Assembly: GCF_027563345.1 (NCBI RefSeq)
Contig: NZ_JAMKBK010000012.1
DNA length: 64,000 bases
From: Psychrobacillus psychrodurans
GTDB taxonomy: Bacteria > Bacillota > Bacilli > Bacillales_A > Planococcaceae
Direction: 5' to 3' (one strand)
The position numbers and the translations under genes are program-made. Below the pieces are notes generated by a model, which had not been told where the DNA came from, did no database searches, and was given only the letters and a program-made list of their open reading frames with translations. How positions within the stretch are numbered: the first letter of the stretch is position 1; each line of letters starts with the position of its first letter. Below, piece after piece: positions 16,654-25,070 of the stretch.

Positions 16654-17037
16654 ATGTTGTCCTTTATTTTAACCGTAAAAAGATTTCTAGAAGCTTTTGT
16701 TAAAGCTTTTAAAAATCCTATGTTCTTGTCTCTCTTTACTACGTTATTTCTAATCATTCTATCTGGTACACTCTTCTACACGAAAAAAGAAGGGTGGGGT
16801 GTCATAGATGCCATTTACTTTTGTGTTGTGAGTTTAATCCCAACTGGCGTAAATACAAACTTATCACCTGTTACCAGTTTAGGTAAAATATTTACAATGC
16901 TCTATCTGGTTGTAGGTACAGGAGTTATGTTTATAACTCTACTTACTTTAGGGAAAACAATGATTAATACAAAAGCTTTTGAAGAGAGAAAAACAGAGGG
17001 ACAAAAGAAATTGAATGAGTATAGGGAGAAAAAGTAA
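16654..17037 (+). CDS. Two-TM ion-channel-like protein with non-canonical filter
   Basis: 127 residues in the shape of a bacterial two-helix potassium channel: TM1 at about 25-42, pore helix about 50-60, filter region 61-72, TM2 about 80-101, then a short charged tail. The filter region reads LIPTGVNTNLSP where potassium channels have TxTTVGYGDxSP, so the GYG triplet is absent although the surrounding frame is conserved. It may conduct another ion, be regulatory, or be inactive. No RCK domain is attached. Confidence 0.75.
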   Translation: MLSFILTVKRFLEAFVKAFKNPMFLSLFTTLFLIILSGTLFYTKKEGWGVIDAIYFCVVSLIPTGVNTNLSPVTSLGKIFTMLYLVVGTGVMFITLLTLGKTMINTKAFEERKTEGQKKLNEYREKK

Positions 17038-17050
17038 GTAAATGAGCATG

Positions 17051-17090
17051 AAAACCTAGGACTTCCAGTGGAATGCCTTGGTTTTTCTTT
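17051..17090 (+). terminator. Terminator of the channel-like gene
   Basis: AAAACC(T)AGG pairs with CCTTGGTTTTT, followed by a T-rich run. Confidence 0.7.
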
Positions 17091-17179
17091 TTGTATATAT
17101 TATTTTATTGAAATGTAAAGGAGAACTCTTTACTTTCAACGAACTAATTACATAGAGGAATAGTAAAAGGAGGAACACA

Positions 17180-17959
17180 ATGACATACGAATTAACAGAT
17201 CACCTTGGTAGAAAAGTAGTTCTCCCTGAGTCGCCTAAACGTATTATTTCCATATGCCCTGCTATTACCGAAACACTTTTCTCATTAGGGTTAGAAAAGG
17301 AAATTGTTGGCCGGACGAAATATTGTATATTCCCTAAAGGGATAGTTGACCAGGTGCAGATTGTTGGAGGAACGAAAGAGATCAATTTTGAGAAAGTCAA
17401 AGAGATTCAACCGGATCTTATTTTTGCTGAAAAAGAGGAAAATACAGAAGAAATAGTACTGGAACTTGAAAAAATAGCACCTGTTTTTGTGTTAGAGGTA
17501 AAATCCATACAGAATGCTTATAGATTTATTACTACATTAGGTGAAGTTACAGCAACTACAATGACTGCAAAACTTCTCCTAACAGCCTGTCAAAAATCTT
17601 TTCAGTCTATAAAAAGTAGAGAGAACGGTAAAGCTACATATGTTATTTGGCGAAAACCTTATATGGTCGTTGGTGGTACAACTTACATAAATGACGTACT
17701 ACAAGTAATGGGCTTTGAAAATCCTTTTACAAATGAAGAATCGAGATATCCTACAGTAACAAATGAACAGCTTACAAATGCCAATCTGGATAAACTTTTT
17801 CTTGCCTCTGAACCATTCCCATTTCAACAAAAGCATTTAGCTGAGTTTCAAGCATTTCTCCCAAATACAGAAATAATATTAGTCGATGGTGAAATGTTTT
17901 GGTACGGCTCTAGAATGCTTGTGGCTGGAGAGTATCTAGCAGAATTAGTGAATAACTAA
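17180..17959 (+). CDS. Soluble BtuF/FhuD-like helical-backbone metal receptor protein
   Basis: 259 residues of the periplasmic-binding class III fold: LTDHLGRKVVLPESPKRIISICPAITETLFSLG at the start, then VVGG-like and PDLIFA strands and a long backbone helix. It has no signal peptide or lipobox, because the domain begins at residue 2 after a good AAAGGAGGAA site. No ABC permease or ATPase is adjacent. It may be a cytosolic cobalamin/corrinoid- or haem-like ligand binder, or an orphan that lost its export signal. Extracellular capture as in BtuF is unlikely. Confidence 0.75.
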   Translation: MTYELTDHLGRKVVLPESPKRIISICPAITETLFSLGLEKEIVGRTKYCIFPKGIVDQVQIVGGTKEINFEKVKEIQPDLIFAEKEENTEEIVLELEKIAPVFVLEVKSIQNAYRFITTLGEVTATTMTAKLLLTACQKSFQSIKSRENGKATYVIWRKPYMVVGGTTYINDVLQVMGFENPFTNEESRYPTVTNEQLTNANLDKLFLASEPFPFQQKHLAEFQAFLPNTEIILVDGEMFWYGSRMLVAGEYLAELVNN

Positions 17960-18052
17960 GAGCAATCCCTAGAGCTTTCAGGATAGTATAAAACTCATTG
18001 AAGGAAAACGAATTAATTTAAAAAGACTTTTAAATTGAGAGTGGGGATTATT

Positions 18053-18583
18053 TTGTTGTTTCAAAATGGGAATTTAAAAGTTCGTAAATTAGAAAAAAAG
18101 GATAATTACCTGTTAGCAAGATGGCTTTCGAACCCGTCAGTTCTTGAATTTTATGAAGGCAGAGACAATCCTTTTGATTTAGATAAAGTTAATAAAGTCT
18201 TTTATGATTCCGAAGATGATGAATTTAAATGCATTGTAGAATTTGATGGTAACGAAATAGGATATATTCAATTCTATCTTTTGGATGATGAAACGAAAAA
18301 AGAATATGGATATTTTGACGAAAATATTTATGGTACAGATCAATTTATAGGTGAAGTAGAGTATTGGAATAGAGGGATTGGAACATTCCTTGTTACATCA
18401 ATGGTTAAATTTTTAATCGAACATAAAAAGGCTGACCGAGTAATTATGGACCCTCAAATAAGAAATGCAAGGGCTATAAAATGCTATCAGAAATGTGGTT
18501 TTAAAAAAGTTAAAATACTTCCTAAGAACGAGTTACACGAAGGAGTATATCAGGATTGTTGGTTGATTGAATATCAATTATGA
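18053..18583 (+). CDS. GNAT acetyltransferase resembling AAC(6')-type enzymes (paralog)
   Basis: About 176 residues from the TTG at 18053 (GTGGGG 6 bases before); the upstream TTG at 18035 has no ribosome site. It carries IYGTDQFIGEVEYWNRGIGTFLV and NARAIKCYQKCGF, matching the minus-strand gene at 13899-14405, so the two are duplicates about 4 kb apart in opposite orientation. A drug-modifying role is possible by family resemblance only. Confidence 0.8.
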   Translation: MLFQNGNLKVRKLEKKDNYLLARWLSNPSVLEFYEGRDNPFDLDKVNKVFYDSEDDEFKCIVEFDGNEIGYIQFYLLDDETKKEYGYFDENIYGTDQFIGEVEYWNRGIGTFLVTSMVKFLIEHKKADRVIMDPQIRNARAIKCYQKCGFKKVKILPKNELHEGVYQDCWLIEYQL

Positions 18584-18698
18584 TTATATTTTTAAGTAAC
18601 GAGGGACTTTTATTGCTAAATGACCATATATATATGAGACATCTAACTGGAGTGCCGAACATTTCGTAAATTTTGTACATTAAGGGAAGTTTAAGCTG

Positions 18699-18738
18699 AA
18701 AAAGTCGTATTCCTGTACGATAAGGAACCGACTTTTTT
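18699..18738 (+). terminator. Terminator
   Basis: AAAAAGTCG(TA)TTCCT pairs with AGGAA(C)CGACTTTTTT. It serves the acetyltransferase at 18053 on the plus strand and, with an A-run on the other side, the DinB gene on the minus strand. Confidence 0.8.
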
Positions 18739-18772
18739 GTATTTAGCTTGTTAAACTATAGGGCTAGTTGAC

Positions 18773-19273
18773 CTAACTCTGATACCAATATAAAGACAAG
18801 TCATTCATTGTAGAAGCGTACCCCTGTTGTCTTAACATAGTTGTTATGTTACCTCGGTGATAAGTACCATGATTAGTAACATGAAACAAAATTTCTGAGT
18901 AAGCAGTTTCTCTAGCACCTGACCATGGATTATTCAAATTAATTTTTTGTTCCAAATCTTTTTGACTATTCATCCATTTTTCATACTGAGATGCCAGTTC
19001 TTCAAATGACTCTACAAATTCATCTACAGAAAATAGATTAGTCTTTTCTAATAAAGCTATAGAAGCTTCTAATGCTTCTTTCATGTCAAACCCTTTAAGC
19101 ACTTGTAACCACATAACGTCTACCACATAGATGTGACTAAAAGTTTGAGCAATATTTGGATAGGAACTGCTAACCTCTTCATATAGGACATTGCTTGGTA
19201 ATTCTTTTACTCTTTCTAGTAACACCTTATTAGCCCAAATATGGTAATTATACATATTGTTTGCATGATGCAT
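18773..19273 (-). CDS. DinB/YfiT-family metal-dependent hydrolase-like protein
   Basis: 166 residues of four-helix bundle. The three metal-binding histidines of the DinB fold are visible: FSHIYVVD (His47) near the start of helix 2, and HVTNHGTYHRG (about 129-139) in the C-terminal helix. Members include thiol transferases for bacillithiol and many stress-induced proteins. It follows the WYL regulator on the same strand after 73 bp. Confidence 0.8.
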   Translation of the reverse strand: MHHANNMYNYHIWANKVLLERVKELPSNVLYEEVSSSYPNIAQTFSHIYVVDVMWLQVLKGFDMKEALEASIALLEKTNLFSVDEFVESFEELASQYEKWMNSQKDLEQKINLNNPWSGARETAYSEILFHVTNHGTYHRGNITTMLRQQGYASTMNDLSLYWYQS

Positions 19274-19346
19274 TTAACCTCTACTCCTTTTTTGTTTTAA
19301 ACTTGGTACTTGTTTATTATAAAAAAAGATATATGACAGCAGCTTG

Positions 19347-20261
19347 TCATACATCTTGATAAACTTTTATTAATTTTTTTGCCTCATCTATTATAATTGA
19401 TTGCAGTTCCACAGGTTTTATAATTTTAGCTCCACTTCCAAAGCTTAAAAGAATAGATTTAAGCCACCCAGCATGTAGAGGTTTATAAACAGAAAATGTA
19501 AATGTCATACTTCCATCCCCGTTAATGACTTTTGAGGAATTCTGGAATTGGTCTAATACTTCTGCTAAGGAGTTAGGATTTACCCAGATTACTACATCTT
19601 CAAACCCATCTATATTATTATTTGAATAAGACAATTCATCTTTAATTTCATGATTTTGTAGAAAGTTTTCTTTTGTTAGAGTTATACTCATCATACGCGA
19701 TACTCTGAATTCTCTATAATTATGACGTTCTCTGCAATAGCCATATAAATACCAGTTACGAAACTTATAGTGAAGGTGAATAGGTTCTAATTGTCGTGAT
19801 GTAAGTTCATTTTTATTACTTACATAATCAAACCTGATCACCCTTTGATCATTTATAGCATTCCTTAGATCTATTAATGAGTTTGGTTCTGTCCTATTGC
19901 TTTCCAAGTCAACCAATAAAGTCTTATTGCTGCTATTTGTATCTAATAGTTTTAATCTATCTATCGTTTGTTCAACTTCCTTGTCTTCAAAAATACTTAA
20001 CAAACTACTTAACACTGTTATAAGATTCAATACGTCATAAGAACCAATTAAGCTTTTATCAAATTTATAACCTTCTATTATACCGAATCCACCGTTAGTA
20101 CCTTGGTATGAAACAACTGGTATTCCAGCCGCACAAATAGCTTCGATGTCTCTGTAAATTGTCCGCGATGATACTTGAAATTCATTAGCTAAACTAGATG
20201 CGGACAAAACTTCATTATGTAATAGCTTAAATACAATTGATATCAAACGCTCTAACTTCAA
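19347..20261 (-). CDS. YafY-like transcriptional regulator with WYL domain
   Basis: 304 residues. An N-terminal HTH (residues about 1-60; ASSLANEFQVSSRTIYRDIEAICAAGIPV) is followed by the WYL domain (about 135-220; LEPIHLHYKFRNWYLYGYCRER and FRVSRM) and a C-terminal extension. WYL proteins sense nucleic acid or other ligands and often control stress genes. It lies between the ydeI-like and dinB-like genes, all minus strand, and probably regulates them. Confidence 0.85.
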   Translation of the reverse strand: MKLERLISIVFKLLHNEVLSASSLANEFQVSSRTIYRDIEAICAAGIPVVSYQGTNGGFGIIEGYKFDKSLIGSYDVLNLITVLSSLLSIFEDKEVEQTIDRLKLLDTNSSNKTLLVDLESNRTEPNSLIDLRNAINDQRVIRFDYVSNKNELTSRQLEPIHLHYKFRNWYLYGYCRERHNYREFRVSRMMSITLTKENFLQNHEIKDELSYSNNNIDGFEDVVIWVNPNSLAEVLDQFQNSSKVINGDGSMTFTFSVYKPLHAGWLKSILLSFGSGAKIIKPVELQSIIIDEAKKLIKVYQDV

Positions 20262-20282
20262 TTCTCTTTTCCTATCCTTTCC

Positions 20283-20852
20283 TCAATAATTGATCAAGCG
20301 ACCATTGTCATTCCATTGACCGTACATTTTATTTTCTCTAGTATTTTCAATAAACTTATCCAATCTTTTATTAAAGACTTCAGGTTCATTTCTATTGCTT
20401 TGTATTGTATCAATTCTAATCCTCCTGTATAGTTCAGGAAAATTAATGAAGTTCTCATATAACTGGTCATCTTCTTTCAAACGAGTTTCAATATCTTTAT
20501 CTATAGTAAAAGATTCAAGTCTCATATCAGGGAGAATTCTCAGTCCTTCTTCTTTCATCCAGCCTAATTTATCTAATCTCCTTACCCTTTCTAAATTTAA
20601 TTGTGTCCAATTACTTTTTTGCTTTCTTGGGGAAAGCCTTTGGGCTAGTTCAGTATCTGATATTTTCTTCTTTATGCCATCAATCCATCCAAAACATAGT
20701 GCTTCTTCAACTGCATCTAAATACTGGATGACTTCTGATTGTTCATTCATACTTACTATTACCCAACAAAAAAATTCTGTTTTTGAATTTTCCTCAAACC
20801 AAACTCTTAAATCCGACCTTGTCTTAATTCTAATTAAATTATTAATTTCCAT
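20283..20852 (-). CDS. YdeI/OmpD-associated family protein
   Basis: About 189 residues from the ATG at 20852 (AAAGGA upstream; an ATG at 20864 is an alternative). Signature pieces are EALCFGWIDGIKKKI (about 50-64), RLSPRKQKSNWTQLN (about 70-84) and the Lys/Arg-rich C-terminus. The family has been linked to resistance to peptides and stress, with no proven enzymatic activity. It is 21 bp upstream of the WYL regulator gene, so co-transcription is likely. Confidence 0.8.
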   Translation of the reverse strand: MEINNLIRIKTRSDLRVWFEENSKTEFFCWVIVSMNEQSEVIQYLDAVEEALCFGWIDGIKKKISDTELAQRLSPRKQKSNWTQLNLERVRRLDKLGWMKEEGLRILPDMRLESFTIDKDIETRLKEDDQLYENFINFPELYRRIRIDTIQSNRNEPEVFNKRLDKFIENTRENKMYGQWNDNGRLINY

Positions 20853-21058
20853 TTTTATACTCATCCTTTCTAAACAAAATATTTGTACCAAGTATAACTG
20901 TTTTGCTTAGTTTATTAGAAATACAAAATGACTACGGGTCTTATCCTGATTTCACTAACGCCCACAGTTTAGTTGGAAATGGGAGAGGGTTCTGTTCCAT
21001 GATTATAATCGGTGTTTAAATATTTTTTAATAATAACTTAGCACAATAGAAATACAAA

Positions 21059-21105
21059 AACACCGAATAGATCCACTTTTCTACAAGTGTACACTATTCG
21101 GTGTT
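21059..21105 (-). terminator. Terminator of the ridA-like gene
   Basis: CACCGAATAG pairs perfectly with CTATTCGGTG around a 23-base loop, followed on the minus strand by TTTTTG. Confidence 0.8.
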
Positions 21106-21148
21106 CGGTTCAATCAAGTTGCTACCTTTAATGTAAGATTTAGTTTAC

Positions 21149-21532
21149 TTAATCGGTGTGCGCGACAGCTCTTACCTCAATCAGTTGCTCTGGGAACGCC
21201 AAGTAAGTCACGCCGATACAGCTGCCGGCTGGACGATGCTCTCCTATATATTCCTTAAACAGTCCAATGACTTGCTCGAAATGCTCTTGAGGATTTGTTA
21301 GATAGAGTTCAACATATGCAATGTTTGACTTCGTTACACCAAATCCCTCCAGTACACGGTCGAGATTTTCAAGGGTTTGTCGTGCCTGTGCTTCTATGTC
21401 ACCTTCGCCTACGAACACCCCCTCCTGATTGTGGGAAAATTGTCCTGAAATGTAAATAGTGTCGTTGACGCTGTATCCTTGGGTAATTCCATGATCCCAA
21501 AGATTGTGGTTGTAGGTTTTAACATTAGCCAT
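21149..21532 (-). CDS. RidA-family (YjgF/YER057c/UK114) protein
   Basis: 127 residues. YSVNDTIYISGQFSHN near the start and the RPAGSCIGVTYLAFPEQLIEVRAVAH ending are typical. The Arg that binds the carboxylate of imine substrates in true RidA (often in R-x-A/C near residue 105) seems represented by Arg95-Pro-Ala. RidA proteins hydrolyse reactive enamines/imines; other Rid subfamilies have other roles. It is divergent from an HxlR regulator. Confidence 0.8.
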   Translation of the reverse strand: MANVKTYNHNLWDHGITQGYSVNDTIYISGQFSHNQEGVFVGEGDIEAQARQTLENLDRVLEGFGVTKSNIAYVELYLTNPQEHFEQVIGLFKEYIGEHRPAGSCIGVTYLAFPEQLIEVRAVAHTD

Positions 21533-21639
21533 TACTTTTTCTCTCCTTTATTTTAAAGTAAATTAAGTATAGAATGAACAGAAACAAATAAATAGTACGC
21601 ACATTTTTGGTAGCTACTGTCAGAAAGGATAGTGTCAAC

Positions 21640-21978
21640 ATGAGTATGGCTGATTATAAAGAAAAGGGGAATATCCAGGAAACGCCTTTTGGATATACAT
21701 TATCAGTGATTGGTGGTAAATGGAAAATGCTCATCCTCTACCTACTAGCAGAAAAACAACCTGTTCGTTTTAATGAAATGAAAAGAATAATAGGAGCTAT
21801 TACCTTTAAAACGTTAAGTTCACAACTTAAAGAGTTGGAAGCAGACGGGATGGTTTTACGGAAGGAGTATCCTCAAATCCCTCCTAAAGTTGAGTACAGT
21901 CTCACACATAAAGCAACTACTCTATTACCTGTTTTGGAACAGTTATGTGAATGGGGAGAAAAAAACAGCAATAATTAA
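21640..21978 (+). CDS. HxlR-family winged-helix regulator
   Basis: 112 residues from the ATG at 21640 (AAAGGA 10 bases before). The HxlR core runs from ETPFGYTLSVIGGKWKMLILYLL through FNEMKRIIGAITFKTLSSQLKELEADG to the wing RKEYPQIPPKVEYSLT. It lacks the N-terminal Cys used by redox-sensing members such as HypR. Divergent from the RidA-like gene, so probably its regulator. Confidence 0.85.
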   Translation: MSMADYKEKGNIQETPFGYTLSVIGGKWKMLILYLLAEKQPVRFNEMKRIIGAITFKTLSSQLKELEADGMVLRKEYPQIPPKVEYSLTHKATTLLPVLEQLCEWGEKNSNN

Positions 21979-22037
21979 CTTCCATTTATTTAGCTGTTTA
22001 AGTTTTTAACTCCTTAATAAGTGTGATGAGAAGAGAG

Positions 22038-22062
22038 AGCTCTATTTTAATGGGGCTTTTTT
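22038..22062 (+). terminator. Probable terminator of the HxlR gene
   Basis: AGCTC pairs with GGGCT over a 10-base loop, then T6. Short stem, so moderate support. Confidence 0.5.
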
Positions 22063-22174
22063 ACTTACCCAAAATTTTAGTTAGTCTAACTCTTTTCAGT
22101 AGTACATGATCATCTGGACATATTGCATGAACTCCATGAACTTTTGCCTCAACAATATACAAATAATCCGATGA
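22061..22174 (-). pseudogene. Possible C-terminal gene remnant
   Basis: A 37-codon open stretch with no suitable start reads like real protein (VEAKVHGVHAICPDDHVLL then KRVRLTKILGK and a stop). An in-frame TGA lies just upstream. I do not recognise the parent protein. Confidence 0.3.
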
Positions 22175-22429
22175 TCAATACAACTAACTATCTAGCATAT
22201 TAATTGAAAAATTTAACGTAGTTTTGTAACACAATAAAAACTAGCAGCAGTTCAAAATCCTAATTGATATTTTAATCATATTATTGTTATAACCGTGTTT
22301 CACTTACTTTTACACGATTCATGAAATAAGGTGCCTTTTTGAAGAAGGAATCGTTATAACATTTGTTGAAATAAAAGTATAAAGGAGACTATTTTAGTGA
22401 AATTATGTTCTATGAAGGAGGGAACCTAT

Positions 22430-23029
22430 TTGAGTCAGTTATTGTTTGCTGAACCACCTGTCTTAGAGAGTGAAAGCATCATACTCAGGCCTTTACAACA
22501 AGAGAATGCAAAATATTTATTTTCTATTAGCTACCCTGAAGTTTGGACTTATATGTTTGGTGCAATTAATTCGGAAACTGAAATGGAAAAACATGTGTCA
22601 AAAAAAATTCTACTTCGCAATCAAATGACAGCATTACCGTTTGTGGTTGTTTTAAAAGAAACAAATGAAATTATAGGAAGTACAAGTATTTATGATATCA
22701 ACCTAAGTCAGAAGTCATGTGAAATAGGAGCAACTTGGTATGCAGGTAACTTTTTAGGGACTTTTGTCAATTTGGAGTGTAAGTACCTACTACTCAAATA
22801 TTGTTTCGAGGAATTAAAGATGATAAGAGTACAATTTAAGACAGATGAGAGAAATATCCGTTCTCAAAAAGCTATCAAACGCTTAGGAGCTACTAAAGAA
22901 GGTATCTTAAGGAAAGAAAGAATTCTTGAAAACGGATATATTAGAAATGCAGTTATATACTCAATTACCGATGATGATTGGGTAAAAGTAAAACAGCTGA
23001 TAATAGAAAAAAGCATGAGAACAAAATAG
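22430..23029 (+). CDS. GNAT acetyltransferase, RimJ/RimL-like
   Basis: About 199 residues. Two in-frame starts are possible: GTG at 22397 behind AAAGGAG, and TTG at 22430 behind a stronger AAGGAGGG. I prefer the second because the protein then starts just before SIILRPLQQENAKYLF, where relatives begin. EIGATWYAGNFLGTFVNLECKYLLLKYCF is the acetyl-CoA region and SQKAIKRLGATKEGILRKER the usual C-terminal motif. Acceptor unknown. Confidence 0.75.
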   Translation: MSQLLFAEPPVLESESIILRPLQQENAKYLFSISYPEVWTYMFGAINSETEMEKHVSKKILLRNQMTALPFVVVLKETNEIIGSTSIYDINLSQKSCEIGATWYAGNFLGTFVNLECKYLLLKYCFEELKMIRVQFKTDERNIRSQKAIKRLGATKEGILRKERILENGYIRNAVIYSITDDDWVKVKQLIIEKSMRTK

Positions 23030-23063
23030 TTGAACAGGAATTGCGCTATTAGTGAGGAATTAT

Positions 23064-23516
23064 ATGAAATATGAGGTAAAACATATATATAATCTATTGA
23101 ATGTTGATTTGGATAGTTTAGTAAATCAAAGCAAAGGTGAAGGCTTTCGTTTTGTAGAAAGATTAATAATAGATTATAAAAATGGTAGGAATACTTTTAA
23201 CCATTTTGGAGAAGGTTTATTTGGTGTATTTAACGAAGAAGATATACTTGTTGCTATTGGTGGATTAAATAAAGACCCATTTTCTAATGAACCACATATT
23301 GGCAGACTGAGAAGATTTTATGTCAGCAAAGAGTATAGGAGAATTGGTATAGGGAGTCTATTGTTAAAAAGGATAATTGACGAAGCAAAAGGTTATTATA
23401 AAATTTTGGTGCTTCACACTGATTCCGAACAGGCTGATGAATTTTATTCATCTATTGGATTCTCAAAAGGAAAACTTTATCTAAATTCAAGTCACTTTAT
23501 GGAGTTCAAAAACTAA
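23064..23516 (+). CDS. GNAT acetyltransferase (150 aa)
   Basis: Starts at the ATG 23064 with GTGAGGAATTAT in front. The acetyl-CoA loop is RRFYVSKEYRRIGIGSLLLKRII (about 87-109) with the R-x-x-G-I-G signature, and FYSSIGFSKG closes the fold. It follows another GNAT gene by 34 bp on the same strand and is probably expressed with it. Acceptor unknown. Confidence 0.8.
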   Translation: MKYEVKHIYNLLNVDLDSLVNQSKGEGFRFVERLIIDYKNGRNTFNHFGEGLFGVFNEEDILVAIGGLNKDPFSNEPHIGRLRRFYVSKEYRRIGIGSLLLKRIIDEAKGYYKILVLHTDSEQADEFYSSIGFSKGKLYLNSSHFMEFKN

Positions 23517-23625
23517 AGTGTTATTCAATTAACTTGTTCTTTAGTAGAAGAGATAGGTAGAAAATGAGCCAAGAAATACTTCTCTTAGTACATTTAATTA
23601 TTCAATTTGTTATCTGAAGTTGGCA

Positions 23626-23769
23626 TGAGAAGGGTACAGCGCTGACCAACAAGATGTAAGTCGCAGCCGTTGCCACACGGAGTTGCGCTCTTATCTTTCG
23701 TTCCGTAGTAAGACTTTCACAGTGATTTGTAGGCTCACCGCTTACCCTGTGGAAAGCACCCTTCTATAA
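23626..23769. repeat. GC-richer intergenic element with terminal inverted repeats
   Basis: About 144 bp bounded by AGAAGGGT and ACCCTTCT, much richer in G+C than its surroundings, inside a 330-bp gap without genes (23517-23846). Its CTGTGGAAAGCACCC end resembles the CCACGGAAAGCGTCC of the longer repeats at 34.8 and 49.1 kb, so it may be a diverged copy. It might be transcribed as a structured RNA. Confidence 0.5.
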
Positions 23770-23846
23770 TGTAGTTCAGCAGGATTATTAGATAGATTTT
23801 ATTCTTCAAAATACTAGAATCTCTTGACTTACAGACATGAATATTT

Positions 23847-24152
23847 TTAGTTTTGGAACCGCGTTTCCATCTTTTTTAATTGCCAGTCATAAAAAAAGTT
23901 TCCAAAAGGAATAAATGCTACTGCCAAAGCTAACATAGACCAAATAATATTCCATCTTAATCGAATTTGTGCATATAAAATAACAAGCACATACGACACA
24001 AAGATAAAACCATGTACTGAGCCAGCTATTGTAACCGCCATTGGTATATCCATCCAATACTTTAATGGCATCGCTATAAATAGGAGGATTACTAGGGAAA
24101 TACCATCTAAAATGCCGGCAATCCTTAATTGTCCAAGTGTCGTTTTAATCAT
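23847..24152 (-). CDS. DUF3817 membrane protein
   Basis: 101 residues, three membrane helices, with the DUF3817 pattern (LRIAGILDGISLVILLFIAMPLKY, then VHGFIFVSYVL with a conserved His and the C-terminal FIPFGNFFYDWQL). Function unknown; the same domain is found fused to bacterial membrane enzymes. It is 23 bp downstream of the YjdM-like gene. Confidence 0.8.
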   Translation of the reverse strand: MIKTTLGQLRIAGILDGISLVILLFIAMPLKYWMDIPMAVTIAGSVHGFIFVSYVLVILYAQIRLRWNIIWSMLALAVAFIPFGNFFYDWQLKKMETRFQN

Positions 24153-24175
24153 ATATTACACCCTCAATTCTTTAG

Positions 24176-24517
24176 TTATATCTTTTTCACAAATTCCGAT
24201 TTTAGTTTCATCGCACCGAACCCATCAATTTTACAGTCGATGTTATGATCTCCTTCTACTAAGCGGATACTTTTTACCTTCGTACCTTGTTTCAATGTAG
24301 AGGAACTACCCTTTACCTTTAAGTCTTTAATAACCGTTACTGCATCCCCGTCATTTAAGACATTTCCATTAGAGTCTTTTACAATTTGTTGTTCCTCATT
24401 ACTATCGCCTACTGACTGTTGCGACCATTCGTGTGCACATTCCGGACAAACAAAGTTACTTCCATCTTCATATGTATACTCTGAATTACATTTCGGACAA
24501 TTTGGTAAAGCTTCCAT
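24176..24517 (-). CDS. YjdM/PhnA-like zinc-ribbon protein
   Basis: 113 residues from the ATG at 24517 (GGAGG 12 bases upstream). The zinc ribbon is CPKC (about 7-10) with CPEC (about 24-27). The C-terminal beta domain has DSNGNVLNDGDAVTVIKDLKVKG and the closing KIDGFGAMKLKSEFVKK typical of YjdM. Once annotated with phosphonate metabolism, it is now regarded as of unknown function. Confidence 0.85.
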   Translation of the reverse strand: MEALPNCPKCNSEYTYEDGSNFVCPECAHEWSQQSVGDSNEEQQIVKDSNGNVLNDGDAVTVIKDLKVKGSSSTLKQGTKVKSIRLVEGDHNIDCKIDGFGAMKLKSEFVKKI

Positions 24518-24673
24518 AATATTATTATTCCTCCATTCACTATTAATCTCCATTCTAATGCATTGCTTGCCTCCATTCAACCACTTACTGGCCCTAGTAG
24601 GTGTCTAGATGTTTACTATATTCTTCCTATGGGTACCTAAACTATAAGACTATAACGGCAGGAGTGAACTAAA

Positions 24674-24823
24674 ATGGAAGAAGAGAAACGCGTAGAAGTG
24701 CGCCGCGAAGAAAGAACAGATTCTGGAATGGTTGGTGCCACTTTCATCAAATATGCCGCATACTTAATAATATTCTTTGGTGTCCTTTGGTTCTTAATCT
24801 CATATGTATTTCCAATGTTTTAA
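24674..24823 (+). CDS. Small single-helix membrane protein, 49 aa
   Basis: MEEEKRVEVRREERTD is a highly charged cytoplasmic start, followed by one membrane helix (about residues 24-48) ending at the C-terminus. AGGAGTG lies 7 bases before the ATG. Small tail-anchored proteins like this are common in Bacillales; function unknown. Confidence 0.7.
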   Translation: MEEEKRVEVRREERTDSGMVGATFIKYAAYLIIFFGVLWFLISYVFPMF

Positions 24824-24865
24824 TTCAAAAATTAGAAGTACCGATCGATATACAATGGAAAGGTT

Positions 24866-25018
24866 CAGTTAAAGGCGTACCTTACAGAGGGTAAGTCAGT
24901 CTAAATTCGTGACTTAGTGTCACATCGACTGACCCGCATCGCGTGGCCCGAAAACCTAAAGTAACTCGAGGGATAAAGCGATATCTCCATTAAATGTTTA
25001 ATGGAGATATCGCTTTTT
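24866..25018 (+). ncRNA. Candidate structured RNA ending in a strong terminator
   Basis: Nested dyads are clustered here: CTTAC/GTAAG (24881-24895), GTCAGTC/GACTGAC (24895-24933) enclosing GTGAC/GTCAC (24909-24923), and a perfect 20-bp stem (24975-24994 with 24997-25016) with a T tail. The central 60 bases are richer in G+C than the surroundings. It could be the 3' UTR of the 49-aa gene, a small RNA, or only a bidirectional terminator preceded by chance dyads. Confidence 0.4.
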
Positions 25019-25070
25019 ATATGGAAAATATTTATTAATCTGTATGCATATCAATCTAATCCAATACTTT

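Larger units (their letters stand above)
21979..22396. other. 418-bp stretch without an intact gene
   Basis: It contains the HxlR terminator (22038-22062) and an unstarted reading-frame remnant (22061-22174, minus). The rest is AT-rich and shows nothing I can name. Confidence 0.6.

Noticed and set aside
18612..18670. Short frame starting at TTG behind GAGGG
   Set aside because: Only about 18 codons, no terminator or downstream partner to suggest a leader peptide.
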